From contig NW_019775803.1 in the NCBI RefSeq assembly GCF_001039355.2, forward strand, positions 136,596-200,595: 64,000 nt of DNA, written 5' to 3'. Within the stretch, counting starts at the first letter, position 1; each line of letters begins with the position of its first letter. A model generated the notes under the pieces. It had not been told where the DNA came from. It was given only the letters and a program-made list of their open reading frames with translations, and made no database searches. This stretch comes from Lingula anatina. Lineage: Eukaryota > Brachiopoda > Lingulata > Lingulida > Lingulidae. This document shows positions 35,703-47,552 of this stretch, piece by piece. A program made the position numbers and the translations under genes.

Positions 35703-37133
35703 CAAAAAAGAAACAACAGCAGGGAGAGCATATGGGATTGTGCAAAAAGCTATCCATTTTTAACCATTTCTTAGGGGGGGATCTGTATAGTGTTTTCTTA
35801 TTGTCATAATATTACTGTAGTAGTTTTTGCTATTTGGAGCTCTGGTACTGCCAATGCACTGAAAATCTGGGTGCCATTGCCCATTGTTGTACAAAATGTC
35901 CTGCTTTGCTTCCAACAGCAATGATAGTGATACATCCATGAATTGCATAGGACCTCTTCTACAACTGACAATTGAATGGGTCATTTTGCTCAAATAAAAC
36001 TTGGATTGTTCTTGGCCAGACACTGTTTCTTAGAAAATATCATAAGGTGCAGAATATGGCCACCTTGTTGGCAAAATATGGGGCTGATTGAAACATCAGG
36101 AGCCAGTTTCACAACAAAAATAGACACAAAATTCGCACAGACAATAGATCCCAGATGATCATTTTAGATATTATTTGAACACTGTGCCTCGTGTTATAGT
36201 CTTCCAAATAATGAAACAGTTTATTTTGGCTAAGACAAAAACACTTGGCATTGTTGTATGTATAGCATACTCATCTATGATGAATTTGTCTACTGAGATT
36301 TGGCTTGGCTGCTAAAATACTACCAATTGAGAAATTAAACAAACCATTGAATTTTATAAGGGTCCTGATTTACGTTCTGGTAAGATAAGTAAGAGAAAAT
36401 AAAAAATTATACAATTAGGAATTAGAGCTTGATGTAGTAAAACCTCCATAATTTTCATGGAATATAAATGTAGGGAACATTGTAGAAATTTGCAGGCCTT
36501 AATTTTTTATCAAAATGCAGTCAATCTATTTAATCTTGTTTTATTTTCACACTTATAATAATTCACAGACAAACTAACATTGTTACAGGTTAGTATGGGG
36601 AATGCATGACAAACACAAGTCAGCCAAAAGAAATCACAGCAGCTATAAGAATAAAAGCAATCATGGCATCAATAAACATACTTTCACTGATAATAACCTT
36701 ATAGCAAAGTTCGCATTAAGTTTCATTGACTATTAGCAATGTACCGTATTTGCCTCAAAATTTTATTTCAAAATAAAGTTTATTGCAGGTAAATTGTTTT
36801 TAAAAAAAACCAAAAAAATGAAGCACTCAAAGAATAAGATTATGACAAACTATAATTATATCATCATGTGTTTAACAAAATAGGATGCTATTTGCGAATT
36901 TTCTCAAATTTTTAAGAACTGCTTTTCAGAGAGATTGAAATTGTTTGGCTGATGTTTTGAGTCCAAAAATACTAAAGAAAAACCATTCAAGGCTGACAAA
37001 AATGAATTTACCAGTAAATATTTAAGGAGGGGTCGGGGTAACTCTCAATATTATCACATACTTTATATCCCTTGTAATATTTTTCAACTGTTGAAAAGGA
37101 AAAAAAGAGAAACATAATGAGACAGTGCTATAC

Positions 37134-37154
37134 CTGTACAGTGTATCTTGTTAC
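37134..37154 (-). CDS. erg (KCNH2/6/7-like): Candidate 21-nt microexon, PAS loop
   Basis: It is in the same intron as the 69-nt cassette. The acceptor is GTAATTTTCCAG and the donor TACAG|GTATAG. 21 nt, phase 1 to phase 1, adding about seven residues around NKIHCT. Splice signals are fair, but a segment this short can arise by chance in 4 kb of intron. Confidence 0.22.
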
Positions 37155-37265
37155 CTGGAAAATTACAACAAAATATCTCCACACATGACTTTTTTCTGTA
37201 CATGATACAGTAGCATAGCAGTCAAATTCACTTAATGAAGTCAAGACATCACAACAGATCTAGAG

Positions 37266-37553
37266 TAAGAACCCATTCAGAATAGATGATCCTTGGATCT
37301 ACTGATCCGCAGATCAAATATGGCGGACCCTACATGAAAGCCAGCCTGCTAAATCCTGCAATGGTCTCCCCACCACCATACGCGCTGTCTCTACAGGTGC
37401 CTAGCAATTAAACCTCGGATTTAATCTGTATAATGGTGCGTGTGGAGGTGGTGAGACCAGCATGGATTACGCAATCTTGCTTTCATGTAGGGTCTGCCAT
37501 ATTTGATCCGTGGATCAGTAGATCCGAGGATCATCTGTATTGAATGGGCTCTA
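37266..37553. mobile_element. 288-bp hairpin MITE next to the PAS cassette exon
   Basis: TAAGAACCCATTCAGAATAG then ATGATCC on the left mirrors GGATCATCTGTATTGAATGG then GCTCTA on the right. The arms contain GATCCGCAGATCAAATATGG and CATATTTGATCCGTGGATCA. It ends 40 bases from the donor of the 37595-37663 cassette. Confidence 0.88.
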
Positions 37554-37594
37554 AAATGCATTCTAAACCTCTACAAGGTAAAAAGCAAACATAC

Positions 37595-37663
37595 GTGGGT
37601 CTGTATCTCGAGGTTCACTGCTACTACCATCATCAGTGTAAACATGCACTTCGTTGAGATCTC
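37595..37663 (-). CDS. erg (KCNH2/6/7-like): Candidate cassette exon in the PAS-domain loop (69 nt)
   Basis: It lies in the intron between exons 2 and 3. The acceptor is CTCTTGGCAG and the donor CCAC|GTATGT. 69 nt, phase 1 to phase 1, open throughout. It would insert 23 residues, DLNEVHVYTDDGSSSEPRDT DPR, between KKDG and SKFLCSV, which otherwise join directly as in vertebrate ERG1. The insert is acidic and polar with coding-like composition. The site is the loop between two PAS beta strands, so inclusion could change PAS to CNB-domain docking (inference). A 288-bp hairpin element begins about 40 bases past the donor. Confidence 0.65.
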
Positions 37664-38091
37664 CTGCCAAGAGAGGTTTGAAATGAAGGCGACACAGTTT
37701 GTAAAGGTAGGCATACATAAAATGGGTGGTACACATACTTGAGGCAAAACTCCAAATACTGTGCGTTAAATAATGGTAACAAAAAGGCATTATATTTAGT
37801 ATTAAAATACATCATGATTTACGTCACAAATTTTATGGTACAGACACTCAGTAATTTAAAAACTATATTCCATCAATATTGAGTGTCTGTAAATCACTGT
37901 GTATCCACCCATAATACAGACAGCAAAGTTAAGACTTGACTTCTTATCTGAGGTTAATGTCTACGATAATGAAGGAAGGGAAGTTATGTCTTTTAGTGGT
38001 AATCAATCTTGAAGAGGACAGAGGGAGGGAGGGAGATGCTTTGGGACAGTTCTCAGTAAAAATTTTGTCTACCTAGCTAATGCACATTAAC

Positions 38092-38259
38092 CAGGGGCGG
38101 ATTTAGGCCATCTTCTGGGTCTTCCGGAAGACGGTCAGATTTTTAAGTTTACATTGACGGGTATCTAATTTTTTTTGTCGGAAGACGGTCAAAAATTGAG
38201 GGTTGATCAATGAAGATAATTTGGAAGCCTGTCAGAAAATAACTCTGGATCCGCCCCTG
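38092..38259. mobile_element. 168-bp MITE with CAGGGGCGGATTTAG ends and TTAAC target duplication
   Basis: The ends CAGGGGCGGATTTAG and CTGGATCCGCCCCTG are inverted. TTAAC lies directly on both sides (38087-38091 and 38260-38264), the expected target-site duplication. Inside, GGAAGACGGTCAGATTTTTA recurs as GGAAGACGGTCAAAAATTGA. CAGGGGCGG-type ends are common in hAT-like MITEs, but those make 8-bp duplications, so the superfamily is left open. Confidence 0.9.
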
Positions 38260-38264
38260 TTAAC

Positions 38265-38455
38265 TCCACAAGGACTCTCACTGACTGCAATAAGCTTAAT
38301 TGAATGACAAGCCTCTTCCTGACATAAAGTAGAATACAATAAACCTGTGGGAAACAAGAGGAGGCATGTCACTCAGTTAACCTGATTGCACTAAGGGAGA
38401 ATCCCCAAAGAGTTGGGAAGACTGATGGTGTCTTTGGGAATGGGGTCCCATTCAT
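38265..38455. mobile_element. MITE remnant, CCCCATTCCCA family, left end missing
   Basis: It retains CACAAGGACTCTCACTGACT, GCAATAAGCTTAATTGAATG and the right end GATGGTGTCTTTGGGAATGG. The left terminal repeat is lost at the junction with the CAGGGGCGG element. Confidence 0.65.
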
Positions 38456-39118
38456 TTACTATGATTGCACTCAGCAAGAGCCCCCATGGAGATAGTGTAC
38501 AGTAGCTACTGGATATTGGCTAGGTCAAAAAAACTCATAGTAAATGTTCCCTTGGCCTCAACAGATTTGATGAGGAACCAGGATGTACACATCTTGTACA
38601 GTGAGAAGAAGCCACCATGTTTTACATGTGATATGCCCAATCATTGATAATGTATAGGGTTTTGTAATTAAAAAATTCAAACTAAAGAACTAAAGGAATG
38701 AGACAGTAATAAGCTGTGTAGTGTAAATGTAGAATTAGTAAGATAGCAACTACAACTGAGTCAAACAATGTAAGTCACAAAAATGTTATGGCATGCGACC
38801 ATACAAAAACAAACAAACTGAAAAACTAATACTAAAGAAAAAGAAATGTTCAAGGCCTTCACACAATATCACAAAGGTCAAAGCCAAGAACAATACATAA
38901 TATAAAACAGCCAATATAAAATTTATCCAAATAAGCATGTAAAGAAATTTCATTTTCTGAGACATCAAGATGTTCCTATAAACCAAACAGAAACCTATAA
39001 AGAACTTAAATATATGAATTCCTACAAATTATGCCAAGTTATTTAAACTAAGTAAAGAAAACAAAAAAGACGGTACCTAAAATATATATCAAATCAATTA
39101 GAGATTCAGTTGGTAGTG

Positions 39119-39218
39119 TCTTGAGTATTAAGTGTCATCTACAGTGATGTTTGCTTCAGAGCTTCATTTTATACTGTCTTGAGCACAGTGCCATCTACAG
39201 TAATGTTTGAATTATTAT
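39119..39218. repeat. Two-copy direct duplication beside exon 2
   Basis: CTTGAG, then about 11 bases, then CATCTACAGTGATGTTTG recurs about 58 bases later as CCATCTACAGTAATGTTTGA. The second copy ends 10 bases from exon 2. Confidence 0.7.
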
Positions 39219-39227
39219 CTATCTTAC

Positions 39228-39458
39228 CATCCTTCTTATAGTACAGAATCTCAATCTGCTTTTCTTCTGACCCACTTAAGGCCTCTTTAACCTGCCGTAT
39301 TGACCACGGTGTTGTAAGTGTCCCATGCAAAAATTCACAACCACTTGATTTTTGCATGACTTCTGCTCTGGAGAAGCCTGTAAGCTCACAGAAGCCATCA
39401 TTGCAGAATATGATTGGCTTGTGTTCAACCTGTGCATTTGCGATGATGAAATTTCTGT
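39228..39458 (-). CDS. erg (KCNH2/6/7-like): erg exon 2: PAS (eag) domain, main part
   Basis: 231 nt, phase 1 in and phase 1 out. The acceptor is a pyrimidine tract ending in CCAG and the donor is GATG|GTAAGA. It encodes NFIIANAQVEHKPIIFCNDG, then FCELTGFSRAEVMQ, then CEFLHG, and ends YYKKDG, matching the ERG PAS fold strand by strand. I recall vertebrate KCNH2 exon 2 also being 231 nt, so the gene structure looks conserved. In erg channels this domain binds the CNB-homology domain and slows deactivation. The preceding exon must end with one nucleotide of the codon that finishes in AC at 39458. Confidence 0.96.
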
Positions 39459-40851
39459 CTGGAAGAAAGTTGAAAAAAGAATATAATGTTCTATCAAATG
39501 GTTTAATTGAAGGGAAAAGAAAATTAAAAATGGTCCATATTCTACTAGTTAATAATTTTCAATTTAATGCAATTTGTGTAAGTAAATATCTACTGGTATA
39601 TAAACAATATGCACCATTAAAAAGATAATTACAATTATTATATTTCTTTCATGCATATTTATTCTACAAGTTATCACAGGATCCAAATACGACCACTTCC
39701 TCAGAATTCTACACTCAAAGACATCAGCAAATAAAGGATCCAAACTCCACTTATTTACAACATTGTGTATCTAAAATCAATGAAACTGGTCTATAAATAA
39801 AGGCTTAGGTCATTCTGATCAAAGAGCAAGAATAGATCATGTCAAATACACATTCCAGAGCAAAGGACATGTCACATATGTTCGATAAATTGTTCTATTG
39901 TTCTATAATTTGCACTTGACCTACAAATTAGTATTAATCACTCAATAAATGGAAAATTCAAAGTCTATTCCTTTTTTGATAAGCATTATAACTAGTTTCA
40001 CATATATTTAAATCTTAACTTAACACATTCCTTTGGCAAAAAAGGAACGAGAGAGAGAGAGCTTTGGCTTCGTTTTGATCAATTTAAAACAACAATACAC
40101 TAAGCAAACTGTGCAAATGAAGCAGAAAACAATGGTTTCTACATTATAATCAAATGAAACATTTTAATTATCATCACAGAATTAGCAAAAAAAATGTGTT
40201 CAGTAATAATCTGATAACTCCAGTCTCTTAAAAGATTTTTTTAACTGTGGTAGCAGAGAACCACGTCACTAAACTGTAAAACAACATTTATTTCAAAAGC
40301 AATTACTCAGAATCTCTACTTAAATGGAAAAGAAGGAGAAAGGGTTCAACAAAGTCAAAATATCGTAAATGTCAACAGTTGGCAAAATTCAAAGAATTAA
40401 AGGCATAACAGTTAATAAGAATAACCTTGTTGGTCTTCTTGGGGATAATCAGAATTTTCTTGAAATAAGCAGAAATCTTTAAATGTAAATGCTTTCTAGA
40501 TGGATAAAATGTCCAATGTACCAAGGAAAAATTCTCCCTTCAAGAAATAAGACGATACTAATCTAAGACTACTCTGAGGTTTTTGAAACGTTCCCGTTGT
40601 GTAATGCAATAATGGAAACCATGCATCCACCCACAAAGTATGCAGAGGCAGGTGTTCTCATTCCTAGAAAATCTGTTAAGATCTAATAATGGAGTCAACA
40701 TTTTGAAGTGATTCTCTATGATTCCAGGGCTGCAGATCTATATATGGCTGCAGCATTCTCCATCTATAAAATGCAACAGCAAAACAGCTAGTTTTCAGTA
40801 AATCTACTAGTGAACTATATCAAAAGCGCTGTCCTCACCACCCAGTCTTTA

Positions 40852-40852
40852 G

Positions 40853-40891
<39 letters not shown>

Positions 40892-40892
40892 A
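40852..40892. repeat. (TAAA)n microsatellite
   Basis: About 10 uninterrupted TAAA copies. Confidence 0.95.
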
Positions 40893-40984
40893 TTATTATG
40901 TGAAATAAATCAAGCTGGTGAGTACATATTTTCACTTTCTCTATGCACTCATTACAGTATGTTACTAATGATATCAAAAACAAC

Positions 40985-41076
40985 AGACTAAGGGACCATT
41001 CAGAATGATGACCTGGCTATTGCACATAAACTCCACAGGGACTATTGCTAAATGCAATCAGATTAACAGATTATCA

Positions 41077-41083
<7 letters not shown>
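40985..41083. mobile_element. Half MITE, CATTCAGAAT family
   Basis: It begins GGGACCATTCAGAATGATGA and contains ACTCCACAGGGACTATTGCT and AAATGCAATCAGATTAACAG. It stops at a T-run without a matching right arm. Confidence 0.55.
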
Positions 41084-41107
<24 letters not shown>

Positions 41108-44100
41108 GAAAACAATTTCTGAATCAATCTTTCAATGAAGCAACCATCAACACTCAGACCTAATCACACTGTGTAATATTAATTAATATAAATTTGAAAT
41201 TCATTACATCACAATTACTCTCTATCTTAAAATTGACATAAAGCCAAATTCTAGATATTATTTAAGTCTGTTCCGCAAGCATCAGATGCAATCTCTACAT
41301 TATTTCATGTGTGATTTTCCATGTAATTTGATGGAGGAAATCAAGGAAACTAATTACTGATTGGAACTTAATTGTTTTGGCACTTGACAATGGCTGCAAT
41401 TTCAATGGGACTTACTTAATAGGTATCTCAATAGGAATTACAAATTCATCCAATTACTTGCTCCATCAAACACATCATCTCATTTTGCACAAAATATTCA
41501 TTAATATCAAGCCATTTTAAGTCCCTTTGTGCCAAAGTGAATTGCAAACAATTCAGTTTTAAAATTTAAGGTCATGCTCAATTTAATTTTACCTATTGAG
41601 TACATATATTTTCTTTTAATGCTGTTCAACCTCAACAGGCAATCGAACTTAATAAATTGTTATTCTTACTATTTTGAGTTTTAACAACAGCTAATTTGAA
41701 CAATTAAGACAACAAAGCTGTCAAATGAACAGACATAAAGCAAGAAAAAATGTTCATTTTCAACACATTTTTTACATAATACAAAATAACCAATTTACTA
41801 TCATTTTTATTTGATCAACTAACAAAATTGTTGAGATGGGGGAAAATGTCAACAGAACAATTTTAAGTGCCTAGACTTGTATTTTATGAATATACATCAG
41901 TTCTGTTAGTTTGAAGACAAGAAGGTTGTATAGTTTTCCATTTATCATTATAACACTGAAAGTGCATGGCGACAATGGCATGTTAGACGCAAGTGACCAC
42001 TATATGTACAAAAAGGAAAAATGTGCAGCTACCTTCGACCTTACTAACAACATTTTATCTACAGCCAATATAACAGTATCAAAACCCATAATGGAATATA
42101 CACACAAGTAAGACTACCCCAGGTTCACTGAGTTAAAGGAAATGTTGTTGTTATGTGAGTGAAATAAAAGCCGGCATCAGGAGCCCACTTCATTGTAAAT
42201 ATGAATATTGATAAAAAGCTTTTTGTATAGATTTCATCAGTTTATCCAAAAAAAACACTGACTGAGTATTTTAGCAGGTGTTCATAATATTTCCCACTGA
42301 ATGAAAGAAATCTATAAATGTGTGCTCAACTTGAAATGAAACCAAAAAACAAACATCAACAGCAATAAAATCTATTGTCGTAACTGTATATGGATTGGTG
42401 TCGTTCCCACATCGCACTGACACTGAAGTCATTTGTGACAAACTCGGTTCACTGATCAAAGTTACCCTTTTCCAGACTGATTTTATTTATTTATAATTTT
42501 TTGGCATACAGACAGACATATATCATAACTATGAATCAATATTTTATAACAAAAAATTACTTTCGATTCTAAGGTGATGAAAGCACAAACAATATCATAT
42601 ACCGATTCTTTTTTTTTTTTTTTCAACTAGTATTTATATGACAATAATCTTCTGATGGACATTTGATGTCCAGACAAAGGTTTTTAAAACACTACATATA
42701 TATACAATATTGTATTTTCTGTTTTCTACAGAATAATCATCTTCATATGTTCCATAAAATTTATTCCCAAATTACGTAAGAGGATACTATTCCAATCACT
42801 GCCCTCATTAATAATCCAAACTGCCAGATCACGCCAGCTAATGCAATTCTTAATATATAATAGTAACATTAAAAGGTTTTTTAGTGCCCTAGCAAAAGGG
42901 TAGCATATTCATGCACGCTTTTGTTAGTAACATATAACAATGGCTAAATCAAATAAAACAGAATGATTTAATTATGATTCTAGAATTCTATTAATATCAA
43001 GTGATAACACCTACGCACATTTCACCACTCACTTGTGGGTTTCAAATTGGGGTCAGAAAAACACTGAGAACAGTCTATTAGTAATATCAAAATCCTCTTT
43101 GAAAGCTTATTCATAAATTAGTTTTTACAGAAATTAAGCCTAGATTATCATCTAGTAATACCCCTCGACGTATTTTCACTCAGGATGCAATTATACAATA
43201 ACAATGTCACCTTAACCCATTTGGGATCGAAAATCAAATTTAGGCCAGATCCAATTACGATCTTGGTGACACTTAAAGATCAAAAGTCAATCTACAGCCA
43301 TTTGTGCAAGCAATTAGTTCAATGTTTATTCAATTTATCTGAATTCCAAATGTGTTCCAACAGCTGCCCTTATTGGAATAACCCAGGAATCATTATTAAT
43401 TCAATGAATTCACAGCTTTCCAAAAACATAATTCATATAAATCTTATTTCAAAATATCAAAAATGATGCTCAGGATAAAAAATTCTGACAGCATTTTTCC
43501 TAAAACTTTTTCTTTTTCTGAGAGCTTTTTTCATGTACCCAGTACTAGGAACTCCTTATTTTTCAAGAACCTGGTTATAAAAACGAGTATCTTCGAGTTG
43601 AAACTGCTACAGCAAAAATAAATAAAGGGCTCATTCCAGTACATATATACATAATATATGTTTACAGTTTATTTACTCTTTCATTCTATTTCACTATCAA
43701 CAACATATAATTTATTAATGTTTCGTGATATCATTTTCCTAGTTTAATGATTATGAAGACAGGCAATTATGGGTAAGCTCAGTGCAGTATATTCTAATTT
43801 ACTAGTGTAAGGAGAATAATTTATAGCTGAAACTGAATGCTGTAAAAATACTACGGTTTGAAAGGATAAATACATCATGTGAGACCGTTCATTTTCAAAA
43901 GTTCAAAAGCGAGTACAGGCACAGGCATTTTCTGAGGTCACTGCCTGCTTGCTCAAGTTTATACTAGTAATTCAGGCCTTGCAGCTATGTTCCTTTTCTT
44001 CACGGAGAACACTTTTTATGCATTGCCACACTCGATTACACTTTACCCCTTTGGGGTACCAACAAACACTTCCTTTTACAACACATAGCAGGAACGTGAT

Positions 44101-46599
44101 GAATAGTAGAAAATATTATTATGCTACAGACCAATTATAACATTTACACTTGATAATCAAATACCACCGTAGGCGGTCAACCATGGCACTTGGGCACATT
44201 TTCCCCCTGTAAATTCAATCAATTAAAACCTTTTAAAATGTGTGCGGTGTATTGTACGTAGGCCGATCTATCCTAATGCATTTTTGACTTGTGGAAGCAT
44301 AATCGAAACAATAGGCTTAGTTTTGAGTGGGTGCAGTGACTTGAAACAGATCAAGCCACGCTGTAATGAAAATCTACGAGTAGCTGTTTTTGCGAGTTCA
44401 AAAGAGACCCCGAGGCAAGTGAAAATGCCCCAGAGATCAGAAAGAAGGTTTGTGCATGCAATGTCTAAATTAAACATAATTTCTGTGTTGTTGAGATAGG
44501 TCAACCTTGAAGAGACAATTTTTGCAATCTAGTTGCAAAACTTGGGGTGTGGTAATACTCTCAAAGTGCATGGGCCCAAAGCAACCGTAAATCTAAAATA
44601 AAAGGAATGGAAGTGGTGATTTTTACTTTTTTTTTTTTTTTTTTTTGGTCATGCCAAATGGACCGCCTGTTTGTTTGACCTTATTATAGGGACTTTCAAA
44701 CAGAGGTTTATCAATTGTGTTAACGGATTCTGAACACAAAATTCAGTGAACCGTAGCACAATTAAACAAAATCAATAATTTCTTTTTACTTAGCATTCAA
44801 AATACGTACCTTGGTCCAGTGAAAACGGATTTATTTTACAATTATTAACAATCTTTTGTTCATTTTTCAGCGAAAATAAATCTGGACTGTTGGTCAGGCA
44901 GGGGGTCCAGTTTTTATTATTAGGGGGCAAATGTCTCCCATCCCTTCAATATTTTTGCAGCCTGTTTTTGTTATTCTTGCTACAGTTTTCTTAGCCAAGC
45001 ATAGCACTTAGTACCACCAGGAAACATTTTTCACACCTGAGGCTATAGTTTTTAATCAAAACTGCCTTGATCATTCTATTCTGCTTACCTTTCAATTAAA
45101 GTAGAGTAAGATCTATGCCTCTTTTTTACACCCAAAACAACAAAGTAAGAATTTTTTCTGAAAAAAAAAACTGCTGTGTTCTTGAACATTCATGAACATC
45201 ATTCTAGAACATTTCAAAGGGAAAGTCACTTTCTGGATCCCCAAAAATGAACATTGATGATGATTTTTGTTCTATTTCGTATTTTGATAGCTTATATATT
45301 ATTAAGGGGTTAAGGAGATAAGGAAGGGCTGCCCCTGTCATATTGTCAACTTACTAGTATTTATATTCAATACACTTGCTAATTTTGTTGTAACCATCTT
45401 TTAATGCCCAGTTAAATTTTAACTGCCCACTGGGCACCTATTAAGTATCTATAAAGTCCTACTGTGTCTCACAGAACTGAACAAGTAGATGCTGGAATGC
45501 CATTAAAGATGTGCAGTTTTCATTTTAAATTTAGAACTGACCATTAAAAAACTATTAAGATTGACTAATGGTTAAGTGAGTAATATGTTAGAAATATTAG
45601 AAATATGAGAGAGAGAGAGAATTTGAGATAGATGGGGGGAATGTTGTAATCCATTCAAACTAGGCTCAACGTTACATTACAGAAGAGTTACCAGTGTTGA
45701 AAATGCAGTGATCATCAAATGCAATCAAACAAAAATAATCATTAAACTAGTTGGAAATAATCACCAGAAGAAACATACCAATTCAACCTGATAAATACTC
45801 TAATTCTTTATGGATCCCTGAATCTTTCGAATCTTTCGTCCCTGTGAGGTCGTAGAAAACTAGCAAAAGCAATCAATATAAAACCACAAGTGCTTGTAAA
45901 AATTCCACAACAATGAACAAGCCACTCCAACTGATTCTATTAACATTTCATCAAACAGAATTATTTTTTAGATGACTTGTTTAAGAAATGATAGTATCTA
46001 TAATCAATTATCATACATCAGAGTGAACATGGCCAATGGGTAATGGTAATAAAACTATTTGAAAAAATCCCTCTCAAATAGATCGTCCTGACTATCTGTT
46101 TTAACAGTCTAAATTACAATTAAATGCTCTGTAAAGCATGAGCATGGTCTGAAAATTGTAATCACATGAAGTATGTTGTACCAAGTTATTGCATGGGATG
46201 AAAATGTAAGAATCTGTTTGGTATTATGAGGCGTCTGATAAGGAAAATGGAAGCAAAGAAACGAAGCTGCCTTTCCCTACTGATATGTTTTGCAGTTGAG
46301 CATTGTCTCTTCATGAAAAAAAAAACAGTTGTTATCTTATCACTTGTTATCTTAAATACAGATACCCAATAATGCACAAAAGAATGCAGGTACAAATGTG
46401 ACCTGAAACCATATGACAAATACCTGACTTTATTAAGTCTGATAAACATGGTTTGTTTTTCCAAAAAGGTCTGACTCTATGTACAGTCATAACAGTATTG
46501 GTTAGTGCATTGCAGATGTACTAAGGTCTCCTAAGATATCCCACTTTACCTCATGTTTTCCTAGAACGTTTAGTTAAGAACATGGCCTTATAAACATGC

Positions 46600-46798
46600 T
46601 AAGGCTGCATTCTCAACCAAAGTTGATCTGCAGACTAGCACATACCTGGATCAAACCCGCTTGAAATATTGCCGTACAAACCCAGCAGGGTATCTATTCA
46701 ATGTCTGTTAAGGGATAGTGTGGCAAGGTTTTAAGTGGGTCATAATTGATCCTTGAACCAGTTAGTCCTCAAATCAACTTGTTCTGAATGCACTCTAA
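46600..46798. mobile_element. MITE-like inverted repeat, GCATTCTCAACC family
   Basis: The left end TAAGGCTGCATTCTCAACCA then AAGTTGATC pairs with GATTTGAGG-type sequence and ATCAACTTGTTCTGAATGCA then CTCTA on the right. The family is the same as 14236 and 17875. It abuts the next element at a shared TA. Confidence 0.78.
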
Positions 46799-47016
46799 GA
46801 CCCCATTCCCAGAGATTAGATCGATCTACTTTAGATCGACCTAACTCCCTGTGGGTTCACGCTAAATAGCTGTCAGCCGGGCGGACACGAAAGTTAATTA
46901 CCCCCTTACAGCTTGTAGTAGGCGGGATGGACATTTAAGCCGGATTATCTGACAGTAATCTAGTGAGACTCCCCGCGGGGATAGATCGATCTAAAAGCTC
47001 TGGGAATACAGCCTAA
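46796..47016. mobile_element. MITE-like inverted repeat, TAGATCGATCTA family
   Basis: TAAGACCCCATTCCCAGAGA then TTAGATCGATCT on the left is the inverse of AGATCGATCTAAAAGCTCTG then GGAATACAGCCTAA on the right. The internal GGCGGGATGG/CCGGGCGGAC-like pair and GTTAATTACC form the centre. Confidence 0.82.
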
Positions 47017-47503
47017 GGATCACATTTTTAAGCTGTAACATAATGCTAGCTTCAATGTAAGGAACAGTGATTTTTGAGAAATAGACACATCTTCAACCAG
47101 TTTCATTTCCACCCCACTTATCCTTTCATGCTTAAGCCATCCCAAGTTGACTGGAAATGTGACCATGTTTCAGCACATCTTCATTATCTTAGGTTACTTA
47201 GTGCCATCATCTCCGTACATCTGACTACCATATTGTGCAGCAAGGATATAGTATGTCAGAAAACAATGGCAGCTACAAAAACATTTCATTCCAAACAACA
47301 AAACTTATATGTATATTGATCATGTACTAGGAATCCCATCAGTTATGAAAGTCACCAGAATCTAATATATAGAAACAGTGGATCTTATTCAAGTCATGTT
47401 ATTTATAAAGTGTGTATGTATATAAATATTTTTCAGGAGTATAAGATATAAAAATTAAATTATTAATCATTGCTGTTGTTACTGGTTTGTTATTTCTACT
47501 GTC

Positions 47504-47505
<2 letters not shown>

Positions 47506-47550
<45 letters not shown>
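47506..47550. repeat. (TTA)n microsatellite
   Basis: About 15 copies of ATT/TTA. Confidence 0.95.

Positions 47551-47552
<2 letters not shown>

Larger units (their letters stand above)
35003..37594. other. Intron between exon 3 and the 69-nt cassette
   Basis: It holds a MITE-like element with GGTACACT ends (35197-35702), the 21-nt microexon candidate (37134-37154) and a hairpin MITE (37266-37553). Confidence 0.7.
37664..39227. other. Intron between exon 2 and the 69-nt cassette
   Basis: It holds the CAGGGGCGG element (38092-38259) inserted beside an older MITE (38265-38455), and a roughly 58-bp direct duplication just downstream of the exon 2 donor (39119-39218). Confidence 0.7.
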
